Below the pieces are notes generated by a model. That model saw nothing but the letters and a program-made list of their open reading frames with translations, made no database searches and was not told the origin of the DNA. Of a DNA stretch of 64,000 nt, positions 13,397-27,861 are shown one piece after another; within the stretch, counting starts at the first letter, position 1, and the number at the start of each line of letters is the position of its first letter. A program made the position numbers and the translations under genes. Source of the stretch: Didymodactylos carnosus (Eukaryota; Rotifera; Eurotatoria; Philodinida; Philodinidae). The stretch lies in NCBI GenBank assembly GCA_905250885.1, contig CAJNOQ010000143.1, positions 1 through 64,000 on the forward strand, given 5' to 3'.

Positions 13397-16156
13397 TTAT
13401 TTTCCAATACAAAAATCTCGAAATATAACATCAAGAATTTCTTCTGTTGTCACAATACCCGTGATTTTCCCTAATGAACGTGTAGCTAAACGTAAATGTT
13501 CGATAGCTATAACAATATCTTTCTCAAACATTGAAAAATACATATCTAAATTGTGAATAGTCTTTTTTAATTCATTACGATGTCGTTCATTTGTCAAATG
13601 TGGACATGAAAACGACGGTTCGGTACATCTATAAATACAGTAAGAACATTGGAAATAAATTAAAAGCTGTTGATGGGTAAATAATCTTACTTTTCTTTAA
13701 CACATTGCGTTAATATCTCAAGGAATAAATCAACATTATGGCCTGTTAAACATGATATAGCGACAACTGGAGAGTTTAATATTGTTTGTGAATTATCAAT
13801 GTTTAATCCAGTTAATAAATCAGTTTTATTAACAATGATAATTTTTGATAGTGATTCAAATGATGCGTTATTCTTCGTCAATGAAAATAAATCCGATAAA
13901 TGCTGTTTCATATAGTCATATAAATTATTCATCAAACTGTTTGTTAAATCAATAACAATGAGGAGAATATCGCATTCATTTGCCCTTAAAAGAGATAACC
14001 ACCAGAAGTTATAACAGTTGTTTCAGGGTAAATCCGTTACTTCTTATTTTCCTTATATTTCCATCGAATTTTACTTAGTAAGCCACGTGATTTTAAAAAA
14101 TACTTGTCTCTACAGAAAAAAATGAAATTCTCTACAAAAAGTGTATGGAGTCTTTTGTTATAAAAGATAACTCAGAAGCCTGCGGAGAAAATTCTGTATC
14201 AATTTTGAACTTGATTTTGCACAAACTTCTCAATACAATATCAACTACTGGAAGAAATTAAAGATAACGTTTACATGCTCTGAAGTATGACCTTTCTCAC
14301 GATATATAAAAAATTGTTTTGAAATATCTTTTTAACAAAGACTTTTGATGAAAAACTAGAAAAACAGAAATTTTGGTTCATGGGATGGGTAGCTGTACAG
14401 AAAAAGGTTACAGGATGGCTAATCAAGTTGCCAATAAAGTTTTTCGATAACTTGAAAAATCAAAGAGGAAAAGTAGAAAAAATAGCTTTTAGTCTGAAAG
14501 TTGATAAATTTTGCGTTGAAATTTCTGGGAAAATTTTTCCCAGTATTTTCCAATTTTTTCATAACAAAACACTCCATACCCTTTCTGTAGAGACTTTCAT
14601 GACAATTATTTTTTAAAATAATGTGGTTTACTGAGTAAAATTTGATGGAGATATAAGGAAAATATGAAGTAACGGATTTACTCTGAAATAAATCTTAGAA
14701 GACTTTAAATGTATACTAATTACCTGTCCAATGCTCTCGAGATACCTTCAGTTTCAATAACATCATTTGTCTCACGTAAACCAGCTGTATCCGCTAACAC
14801 TACAGGATATCCTCCCAGATTAATTGTTGATTCTACAATGTCACGTGTCGTACCGGCAATAGGCGATACAATAGCTGATGGTTTTTGAGCTACAGTAAGA
14901 AAAAGAGGTTTAGAACATAAACAAGGTAATGTACATGAATAAACATACTTAGAATATTGAGTAACGAGCTCTAAAACATATAAAAAGAAAGTTACAAATG
15001 ATGTCAGAATCTAAATCGAAATGAGAACAAACCTTGCCTGCGTTTGGTGCACCAATAATAGCAATTTTACATCCGGACCGTAGAATTTCTCCACGTCTAT
15101 TATCTTGTAGATGTGTTAGTATATTTTCAGTCAGTGATTTCAATTTAACATTTACTAAAAAAGTGGAAACTTATATTCTGATAAAAAATGAAATGGAAAA
15201 GTCACCTTCATCTAGAACATTGTCTTCAATATTTTGATCTTCATGAAAATCTAAATAAGCTTCGGCATGAGCTGTACACTATAAATAAACATAAACTATA
15301 TTTTTCTGTGTAAATTAGCTATGATTTAATCTACCTTGACTAAATCTGTCCTCCATTTTTTGTAAAGTTCGCTCAATGATCCTTTCATTTGATAAATGGA
15401 TTGCTTTCGTTGTTGTTCTGTTTCAGCATTAATCAAGTCAATGAGACCCTCCACTTCTGTTAAATCCATACGATTATTCATATACGCTCTATATCAATCA
15501 CATCTAAATAATTCATTTTGAGAACAAAGAATAAGAAAGGCGCCAACAGTCACAAACGATATACCTTTTTGAAAATTCTCCAGGCTCTGCCAATCGATAA
15601 TTGTTAAACGAGTCGAGTATTCTGTACATAGCACTGGCAACAGCTTTTGAACCATGAATATGACTTGAAGACAAATAACTACAATTATTTCAAAGTCGAA
15701 AAGGATTCTAAAGTAACTTACAATTCTACAACGTCTTCTCCTGTAAAACTTTTGGGTTCTATAATCACAAGAAACATGCAATACATAAACGAATATTGGC
15801 TAGTAATTTACTTTTAAACCAAACAACCATCGATTCATCAATTAATTCGTTGTTATATGGATCATATAATTTTCTCAAATAAAGTTGTTTTTGTTTAAAT
15901 ATATCCAGTGAAGTTTCTTTTGTTAATGAAAGTAATGATTTAGTTGCATATAAACCTAAAATACAAGTATAAGATAAACGGAAAACGATTATAAAATCAT
16001 CTCGTACATACCAGATACTCTGATTATAGCCACTCCACTTCGAGATTGTCCACTTGCCAAAGCATAAATAGTCGATGAAGAATACCAATAGCGAGAATCA
16101 GAAAACAAATGTTTGTAAAGAGCAGGGGCACGCAGACAAAACCATTTGCCCAGCAT
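13397..16156 (-). CDS. GTPBP3: tRNA modification GTPase GTPBP3/MnmE, mitochondrial
   Basis: GTPase that, with MTO1/GidA, installs the 5-taurinomethyl (or carboxymethylaminomethyl) group on wobble uridine of mitochondrial tRNAs. The ATG at 16156 starts a plausible presequence ([18 protein letters not shown]), followed by [22 protein letters not shown], the MnmE N-domain. Next come [14 protein letters not shown] (folate-binding region), [20 protein letters not shown], and the G domain with GAPNAGKSSLLN (P-loop spanning an intron), DTAGLRE and NKTD. The C-terminus is FRDFCIGK, carrying the invariant Cys-Ile-Gly-Lys of the family. It has about ten short introns. One of them, near 13990-14720, is enlarged by an inverted-repeat element. 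All key motifs are intact, so this should be an active enzyme. Confidence 0.96.
14023..14686. mobile_element. MITE with about 140-bp terminal inverted repeats in a GTPBP3 intron
   Basis: The left end, starting TTCAGGGTAAATCCGTTAC, is repeated in inverted form at the right end as TTCAGAGTAAATCCGTTAC. Similarity continues inward through CTTATAT(T/C)TCCATC and TATGGAGT(C/G)TTTTGTTAT to about 14165 on the left and 14555 on the right. The centre (14165-14555) does not encode a transposase. No convincing target-site duplication is visible, so the superfamily is left open. A CAGGG/CAGAG terminus suggests hAT but the 8-bp flanks do not match. It lies wholly inside an intron and should not affect the protein. 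Confidence 0.85.
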
Positions 16157-16470
16157 TTCTGATAAAAAGTAATCAATCAAATATAGACGAGCTGATTTTC
16201 TTATTGATCATCTACAGCTGAATTACAAGTATAACATTTTTGAAGGAATATGACCATGTTTTAAATCACATTATTTTAATTAATTCCAAAAAAAAGCGAA
16301 AGCATTTTGCTCATTATTTCGAACTGTATTTCAAGCAGAAAAATATTTACAATAAACAAAAAGAAAAATAAACGATTGTTATTGCTGTTTTTTGTGTAAA
16401 ATGACATTTAGTTTTTAGATAAATAAATATCATATGTAATAAAAAGGAAAGAAAAGCGATACTCTAATTG

Positions 16471-19400
16471 CTAACGGACGGTTCCGTTACGAAAAATGAA
16501 GAAAATTATTGCTGTTACAATCAAAGTCGAAAAAATTACTGTTAGAAGAAGAAAAGACTGAGTTGCTAAGAGACTAATAAAACGTTGACTAGGTTCCATT
16601 TGTTTTTTTAAACAAGCTGAAAAATATGTATATCTTAAAGTTTGTATTGCAAAAAAAGCCTAAAATTTGGTGAGAATAAAAAAAGTTATTCTGCATCCGG
16701 CAGTAGTTAATCAAAACCAACACATTTGTTTTTGTGACTAAAAAAAAGTCACTGTTTTATATAGTCGACATGAAAATAGAAGACGAACGTAAGGCATCGT
16801 TAGTTAGAAAATAAAAGAACATCAGAAAGACGAAGAAAATACGCTTTCATTTTGTTAGTAATTGTGATTTTGAACTGTTTCGTATTGGTGAATTACGTGT
16901 CAGCCTTGGAAAATTGAGTGAACACGGAGAAAATGACGATAGATGAAGATACTCGTTAGAAGAGATTCTCGGTTGCAAATCACACATGGAATAACTTTTA
17001 AAACCAAGTAATAAGGGTTGCTGGACTTTCGACGATAAAGCTAAATCAAAAAGAAAACAAATTAAGGCTCACGAGAAAATTCTCAGACTATATGTTATTT
17101 CGACTTGAACACATAATTCTGCTACCGCAGGGGGATTTTGTCATGATTTTTCTGTATTTTGTTTCTCTTACAGTTTTTGAACGAAAATACTTCCAGAGCT
17201 CTGAAACATCTTAAATTGAAGAGAAAAGTGTACACAATAATTTTAGATGTTCCCGCACTCTACACGTTCTTTTGTTCAGGAAATACTGAGTACACTTTTC
17301 GCGTCAGTTTAACATGTTTAAGAGCTCTGGCAATATTTTGTTCAAAAATTGTAAGAAAGAAAATATAGAAAAACCGTGACGGAAACGCACTGCGGTAGCA
17401 GAGTAACGTGACCAAGCTGATTTACCGTTCATTGCCGTAGATTCTGGATGTATCTCTATCTCGCATTCTAAAGGAAAGATGAATAAAGGAGCGTATGTTG
17501 ACTAGATAACTAATTTATACCTTCAATATTGGCTATGGGTGCGCCACTAATTTCTGCTGTCGTTGTTCTTCGTCTGTCTTCTTGATCATTGGCTGAAAAA
17601 ATTTCTAAATCGGAAGAAAAACTGGTCGATCATTAACACAAATCCAGAAAATAATTCAGACTCACCAACTGGTGCTGTAATTCGAACGGAATTACTGCTT
17701 GGGTTACCAGTAATCGTGTTTGCAGTTTGAGCACCTATTGTTGGTTCTCGCGGAATCAGTTGAGGAAACATTTCGTTGAATGCTTTATCTAAAAGAAGTG
17801 CATCATTTATTTGATGAAAACTTATAACGTCAGAAACTTACAACTTATCAAAACAGGATCTTTGAACGTCTTTTGACGGCGGCATGCTCGGCGCTTAAGC
17901 TATTAAATGAAAACCGATAAATGTGAAAGGGAATTCGTAGATTTTTTCTTACTTTCAACTGTCTAGCAAGCAGAAAACTACCATAAAGTGGCAATGCTAT
18001 CACGGCCACAGAAGCACAAACACATGCTGCTGCAATTGCGAAACAGACAATAAGTGGTGCAGCGATTATTTTTCCACCTAAAGAAAAGACTACATTTTAA
18101 CAAGACAGAGAAAAGAGTGCAAACAGATAATGTACCTAGAATGGAGCCACGTATCAGACGACGTTTAAAGGGTTTATCCGGATAAAATCGATATTTACAA
18201 CCAAGCACACTAAATTCACTGTAATGATCACCTAAAACAAAAAACAATAAAGACGTTTATACTCTTCGTACAATGAACATTGCGTCCTAGTACCGATGAA
18301 TTTGATGTCACGAAAGCGTCCGCCACATTTGTAACAAAACTCAGTTTTGCATCGTACACAAACTTAAAAAAACAGAAAATATAACCGCCACTGATTTGAT
18401 GTTAAACTTCGATTTACTCATGTGATCGCAACCCTTCGTACGTTGGATGTAGATCTAGAAATAAAACTGATAGAAAATGTGTCATTTCTGAATGGATAAA
18501 CTCTTACTTTGCACCTGGGACATGATACTGCATTGTGTTGACCATAATGGACTTCTTTGGCCCACGTTTTTAACATACGATCACCTTTACGAAATTCTTT
18601 GCAAGTGATACCGTCATGCCACGGTGCATGACCTAAAATTGACAGAGGCAACTTTGATCTAAACTTCAATGGAAAGGAGAAAATCGCTACTTACATTGAA
18701 AGCACCAGATGAGATTACATTCTGCACATTGTACTTTGGTCGGTGCTCTACGCATATGAAGAAATAAATTGCGGTCTATTTCGTGAACATTTGAACATCG
18801 TGGGCACGTTTTAACATTTATTTCACGATTAACGTCTGCAAGAAAATGAAAAAATTTCTCGCGTAACTCTGGTTGCAATCTTGTGATTATTTCATCGCGA
18901 TGTATATACTGTTGACATAACATATTTGGACATTGAATTTTAACAACTCCTTGTTTTATTTGATGTTCGATATACTCATTCATACAATAATTGCATACGT
19001 GAAATTCACAACACGTTCGCAATTGTAAAAGTTTATTCTCGTAACAAATCGAGCATTCAGACATTAATTCACGACCTATTGGATACGTTAATGATTGAGT
19101 GATGGATTTAATGTGTTTTTGATTAAGCAATGAAATGGTTCCATTTGTCGGAAATTCCGTTTGCTGCATCTCACCCTCACCACTTTCTTCAACTGGATCT
19201 TCCTCATTGTCACTCTCACTCTGTTCAATCTCATCATCATCTTCGTCACTGCTCGTATCTGTTTCTATTCCATATAACTCTATTTTTAAATCATCTGTAT
19301 CTGACATTTTTCGTCGTTTTAATGGATTATTTTCTTTTTGTTGTTGACTTTTCTTCTTTTTTATTTCGCGTAACGCACGTGCTCTCGAGCCATTTATAAA

Positions 19401-20267
19401 ACTATTTCGATTACGCTGAACAAATGTAGGATTATTCGCTGATGTTTTTTGCGAATCTGCTGACGATGTTGATGAGAGTGGACGATGCATCGATGAATGA
19501 GAAGAATAAGATGTTGCACGGTTAGAAACAGACGTGTTAGTTTGTCCACAATAGCCTGATGCATTTGTAATGGTTTGCAGAGCAGTTCCTGTGCAAGCAG
19601 CAGCCATTCCTGTCGGCTGTTGACGTGTGCGAATATGTGTAGGCTTTTGTAATGGATAATTTAGATAACGTTCAAGTACTTGCCTTTGAGCTGTTGTTAA
19701 TGGGAGATTAGCACGTAAATTAGGGTGTCTTGCACCGCGTTCTGAATGCCAACGTCGTTGCGTTGTTGAACTTTCTATCACTACGCCGTTTCCAACATTA
19801 GTATTTGTTTTGAGACTATTTTTCAAAAAGTTGTCCAATATAGCTGTTGAACCGAGCATTATTTTCCTATTGAGTGAATGAGTTTTTGATACAATATCGC
19901 TATTGTCTGGAAAATAATCATTATTTGTAATCAATGTTTCGACAATGTGTTCAAGCTTTGTACTATAATTATTTAATGATATTGAACATGAATGATTCAA
20001 TGGATCTGTATGTTGACAAGCATTATTCAATGTTTGTGTATCAATACTACGTAATGAAGCCGCTGCTAACAGTGGCGGTGGAGTTGTAGCTGATTGAATC
20101 AATTTCTTTTTTAAACAAGATATGTCAACATTAGATATAGAAGAAAAATTTGTGCTAACTGTACTCGGTGCCATTTCAGACATTTTACGATCATCGTCGA
20201 ATAAATCCAAGTTAAATAAAGAGCAGTGTTGCCATTTTGGATGATGAGATGAATTTTTAACAGCCAT
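16471..20267 (-). CDS. RNF217: RBR-type E3 ubiquitin ligase, RNF217-like, with C-terminal membrane segments
   Basis: RING-between-RING ligase. The large first exon (20267 to about 18690) encodes a long low-complexity Ser/Asn-rich N-terminal region and an acidic stretch. RING1 follows (CSICYENKLLQLRTCCEFHV, CNYCMNEY), then the IBR (CPRCSNVHEIDRN, CAECNLIWCFQC) and RING2 with IQRTKGCDHM, VRCKTEFCYKCGGRF, including the expected catalytic Cys region. The following HYSEFSVLGCKYRFYPDKP and RRLIRGS motifs match RNF217 rather than RNF19 or parkin. Two hydrophobic segments follow (about 18080-17975). A last exon at 16618-16471, in phase with the preceding one, adds a tail helix (FLLLTVIFSTLIVTAIIFFI) ending RNGTVR. 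The protein is probably membrane-anchored. Substrates are unknown. The last intron carries an inverted-repeat element. Confidence 0.9.
17117..17403. mobile_element. PIF/Harbinger-like MITE in the last RNF217 intron
   Basis: About 287 bp with roughly 115-bp inverted arms. The left end TTCTGCTACCGCAG pairs with a right end whose complement is CTCTGCTACCGCAG. The arms share CAGAGCTCT, GAAAAGTGTAC and TTTTTGAAC blocks. It is flanked on both sides by the trinucleotide TAA (17114-17116 and 17404-17406), the duplication expected for PIF/Harbinger elements. It has no coding capacity. Confidence 0.8.
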
Positions 20268-22048
20268 TTTTTGCTTAATTTCTAATCTACGGAAGAAGTT
20301 CCAGAAAACGAGTATTAAATTCTAAGAGGAATTGTCACTTGCAGCCGAATCGATATAGTAGCTTAAGCGTATGCTTTCTTTTCACACAATTTCTTTGATC
20401 AGCCAACTGACTTAAAAAACATCATGGTAGTATAAAAGTTTGCAAGTAATTTTTAAAGTAAAAAAGCAGCATCTCACCTGAAATTATCTGATAAACGCTA
20501 CTTTAAACATTCACATGATCTGAAGTAACATAAAAGGTACCACATTATTGATTAAAAGGATTTAACAGTTGAAATGACATAGATTTTATTACAGCAGCAG
20601 TCATTTATTTAATAATTTTATCTAAGACTTAGACTGTTTTATTCACGAAAAGTGAGAGTCATCAAAGGTCCCCGATCTGTAATAACAATAACTCAAGCCA
20701 AACAACACCAAAAGAGTAATAAATAAATAACAAAATAAAGAAGACAACTTGACGTTTTGACTCGTCATAGTCATTTTCAAAAGTAAAATACATAGATTGT
20801 TTATAATTAAAATTAAACAACTAGAATGAATCTGAAGAGTCGAAACGGGTACTTCAACAGATCGACCGCCTTTCACCACTACCATCACTCACCCTCACCG
20901 CTACCGCCGCTCACTTTTACCGCTAGGGAGGTATTCGATCTGTAGAAGTACCTCGAAACGTCAAGTTAGAATAGTTGAACAAAAAAGAAATAAGTTCATC
21001 GATCATGTGAAACATCGTGTTCCAGAAACGAACACTCAGTATTGCGAAAAGCGGCATTTTATTATTCTTTTCATTGTATCTTTATGTATACGCATTATAT
21101 CCACCGTGTATCCCGCTATAACCTCATATTATTTCCCACGTCATAAAGATCATATCGGTTATACTGTTTTTAGAATTTTAAGCTTAATTTGTACTTCTAT
21201 TTAGATTTTTTCTGTCTCATCTCCTGTTGCTATTTTATTTTAACCAACATTCATAGACACATCTCCAGACGGCACTCTCATTGGTTAACGATAACTGTAA
21301 ACGGTAACAATTAAAACTAGTAAATCCCATGATAAAGTTTGTCGCCAGCATCTACGCGAGATGGCAGTAGTTTGAAGGCATTAAGTTATCAGACTTGAAT
21401 TCTCAATTACGTTCTTTTTACTCTGTGTGATACTGAAGAACGCTACTGTTTCCTTTTCAGCCCAACATTTTCTAACAAATTAAAAATTGAATTTGTGAAA
21501 ATTCACCGTTTGTTCTGAAAAAAACTCAACTACATCTCTTGTTTCTTTTTCGTTTCCTTTTCGTTTTATATTTGGTTGAAATATTAGAATTTGTATTAGC
21601 CAAAAATTATCGTAACTAGTGTCAAAATGTTTCATGAAATGCACCGATATATAAGAGTTCCTTGATTTTTGGAAAAATTTTTCTCTTTTAAGTTTTTTTC
21701 CCAAATTTTTCTCAAGTTTTATTCTCCCAAAAAAATGACACCTCGTCTCTGATGTTTTCACACAACATGGCACTGGTTGTTGGCTTCGGTTCAATTGTTC
21801 TATTTGTGTATTTTTCGCAACAAAGAAATAAAAGAAGAGAAACAAAAAACATACACATAAAAGTAAAAAAATAATGGAGTAAAAAAATAACAAATTATAA
21901 ATTATTAATAAATTTTTTAATATAAAGTAAAATTAATAAATTAGAAATCGATCATCATACACTCACGGTTTGACAAATACAAACATGGAAGAAAAGAAAA
22001 AAAAAACGATGGTAAAAAAAATAAGCGTAGATAGATGTAAACAACAGA
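20268..22048. other. Intergenic region between RNF217 and CUL2
   Basis: About 1.8 kb between the RNF217 start codon and the CUL2 stop codon, both on the minus strand. It should contain the RNF217 promoter and the CUL2 3' UTR. A CCGCTACCGCCGCTC-rich patch near 20890-20930 stands out in GC content. The open frames seen here (for example 20643-20888 minus) have no recognisable domain and are not called as genes. Confidence 0.45.
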
Positions 22049-25586
<3,538 letters not shown>

Positions 25587-27861
25587 ATTTGTTTAAGTAT
25601 TTTGTCTAATATATGTCTATAAAGAAGATATGATAAACTGAACATACAAAGAGAATTTTTTACAAGTTAAATGACTTTGTTGAACTATTTTACAATATAA
25701 CGACATTTGAATTGAGCTAAAACGTTTGTTTATTCTGTCCAATATCGTTTTATTTTGTTCAACTTATTGTCTTCCTTTGACAATCAGTCCTTTTTTTGAC
25801 AGATAAACGCAGAGAATTGTCACATATAGGATTCTTCCTAAATAAAAGACTCCCTCTCGAAGCATAATGTAAATTCTAGAATAAAAGGCTCTCCTCCTCT
25901 TGTTGCGTGAAAGTCGATTTCTTCTCGAATTTCCGCATTAGGCAATTTATGAACACGTTGAATTTCTTCTTTTTCTTGTATAGTGTGACGCATGGGAAAG
26001 AAAAAAGCCTCCAACATGAAACATTTTCTTGTTAATGTATGAACAGCTGATATGCTTGCATATGTAAGTACAGATGTAAGAATGGAATATCAACACGATC
26101 ATTATGAGTGTTAAAATAAATAAAACTGAAAAAAAAATGTAAACATAAGTTTTTAATGGAGAAGAATATAAGTCATAGATCTTTTTCTGTTCTTATTCTA
26201 TAGAAAATTGCGACATTTTTTTGACATGAAGGATCTCAGTGTGATTCTCTCTGTAAGTGAGAGAATTATGGTTCTATAATAGACGTTTAAGTTATAGGAC
26301 AATTAGTCTTACCAGGGATGTTTCCTTAAAATGTTGAAAAAGCAGAGATCAGTTGTTTTTCCTTTTCAGCTGTTCTATTACTGTTTTTTTTAAAGCCATA
26401 CGTGTAGAACGAAAAAATAATTAAAGTTCTTAATTTATTTTTCAAAAAGAAAAAAAAGTTAAAAAGTGGAAAAGGTGTCAACTCTCACTCTCACTGGGAC
26501 TAACAAAAACAAACAGTTTACTCCAATAACGATCCTCACTCGGTTCTCGTTTGTCAAAGCAATAAAGATTCATCAATCACAATTCCAATATCAACTCTTT
26601 CTTGACCTTTTTAGCTCAATAATAAAATCAGTCGTTACTATTTACCGATTTATTCAAACTGGAAACTATGGATATGTGCATGAAGTTTCTTTTGTATTTG
26701 TCTGAACTGTTAATTTATTTTTTAGAATATAAAATTCGAAACAAAAGAATTGGTTTTAATCTAAAATAAGGCAAATCAGAAAAAAGAAGCTATATTTGGT
26801 ATTTCTATTGTGCCAGCATAGCACTGAGTGTTATGGTAGTTATCGATAAAACAGTGTAGTAAGTGCTATTGGGGGATGAAGCTCCTTTTTGCAAGATCGA
26901 AATCATGTTTTTCATGGTTTTTTTTAACGAACATGATTCATTGATTTCAGAAACAAGTAGAAAATCAAAAATATCTCTTAAAAATTAGGTAATTGATTGG
27001 ACAAAAACTTTTTTGTGAACAGATAGAACGGATACGGGATAGAGATCGGAATCAAAAACACGAATTTCAACGAACTATAGTGATTAAACTAAACATAAAT
27101 AAGACAAGGTTGCTGTATTTATTAGAAAATAAACCGATGCTATTTCATGAAGAAAAATGTGAATAAGACTACATTGTGGAACTGATTATGCATAGGAAAT
27201 AAAAACAACAGTTTATTTTTGATGTGAGATCTAGTGTAGTGCAAATAAGGAAAAGAAGGTTCAAGATATACTAAAATTATATCACATTAAATTGAGAAAA
27301 AAAAGATATAGAAAAAAGTTAGTGTACAACCATTTATATGAAAATAAAAATATATCACGGTGGTTGATTTGGAAGAAAACACGTGTGCAAATGCTTAATA
27401 TACACATACACACTCTCACACAAAATCGGCTAGGACGGACGGAAGCATTCTCACTGTGCAAATAATGCAAAATCAAAAAAAGAAAAATGTACAATTCGCA
27501 AAATAGAACAATACAATCATTGTATTTTGAAACAAAGAAAATATATTTAAAATTTTCTTTGCATTTGAGCAATTTTTTATCAAATTAGAAGTGGTATCAA
27601 AATAGGTCAAACATATAAATCGCTCATAGTGGAAACAAATACAAAACTTAGTCGTTCTCATATAAATAATAAAGTTCGAAAAAGTTTTATGCAACTACTG
27701 TAAATAGAAAAAGAGAATTGGAACAATCAAATGGTTAAATACTGATAAAAAAGCAAAAGCAAAAAATGTGCAGATACAGCATTGTTTGCAGGTGACAGTG
27801 AAGATCGGTGCGAGATAGTGTACAGCAACGCGATTATAGAAAAATGAAATATATTTTCTTT
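25587..27861. other. Intergenic region between CUL2 and the F-box/LRR gene
   Basis: About 2.3 kb, AT-rich. It should hold the CUL2 promoter (right of 25586) and the F-box gene 3' UTR (left of 27862). It includes a small clean minus-strand frame at 25838-25993, listed separately. It also has a hairpin with stem ATTCTCTC/GAGAGAAT near 26243-26268 and an unpaired CAGGGATGTTTCC word near 26313. No further gene is supported. Confidence 0.45.
25838..25993 (-). CDS. Possible 51-residue small ORF
   Basis: Short uninterrupted frame beginning MRHTIQEKEEIQRVHKLPNA, continuing with REEIDFHATRGGEPF and ending RESFI. Its charged, balanced composition is unlike the Phe/Ile/Asn/Lys-rich noise of other frames in this spacer. 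It sits about 250 bp upstream of the CUL2 start codon on the same strand. It could be a genuine micropeptide, an upstream ORF or exon of a CUL2 transcript, or a gene remnant. No family is recognised. Confidence 0.25.
   Translation of the reverse strand: MRHTIQEKEEIQRVHKLPNAEIREEIDFHATRGGEPFILEFTLCFERESFI

Noticed and set aside
19130-19399. Plus-strand open frames opposite RNF217
   Set aside because: They are the antisense shadow of the large RNF217 first exon, rich in Ser, His and Leu from its acidic and Ser codons.
20643-20888. 81-residue minus-strand frame with one hydrophobic segment upstream of RNF217
   Set aside because: There is no family likeness and no splice link to RNF217. AT-rich sequence often gives hydrophobic frames by chance.
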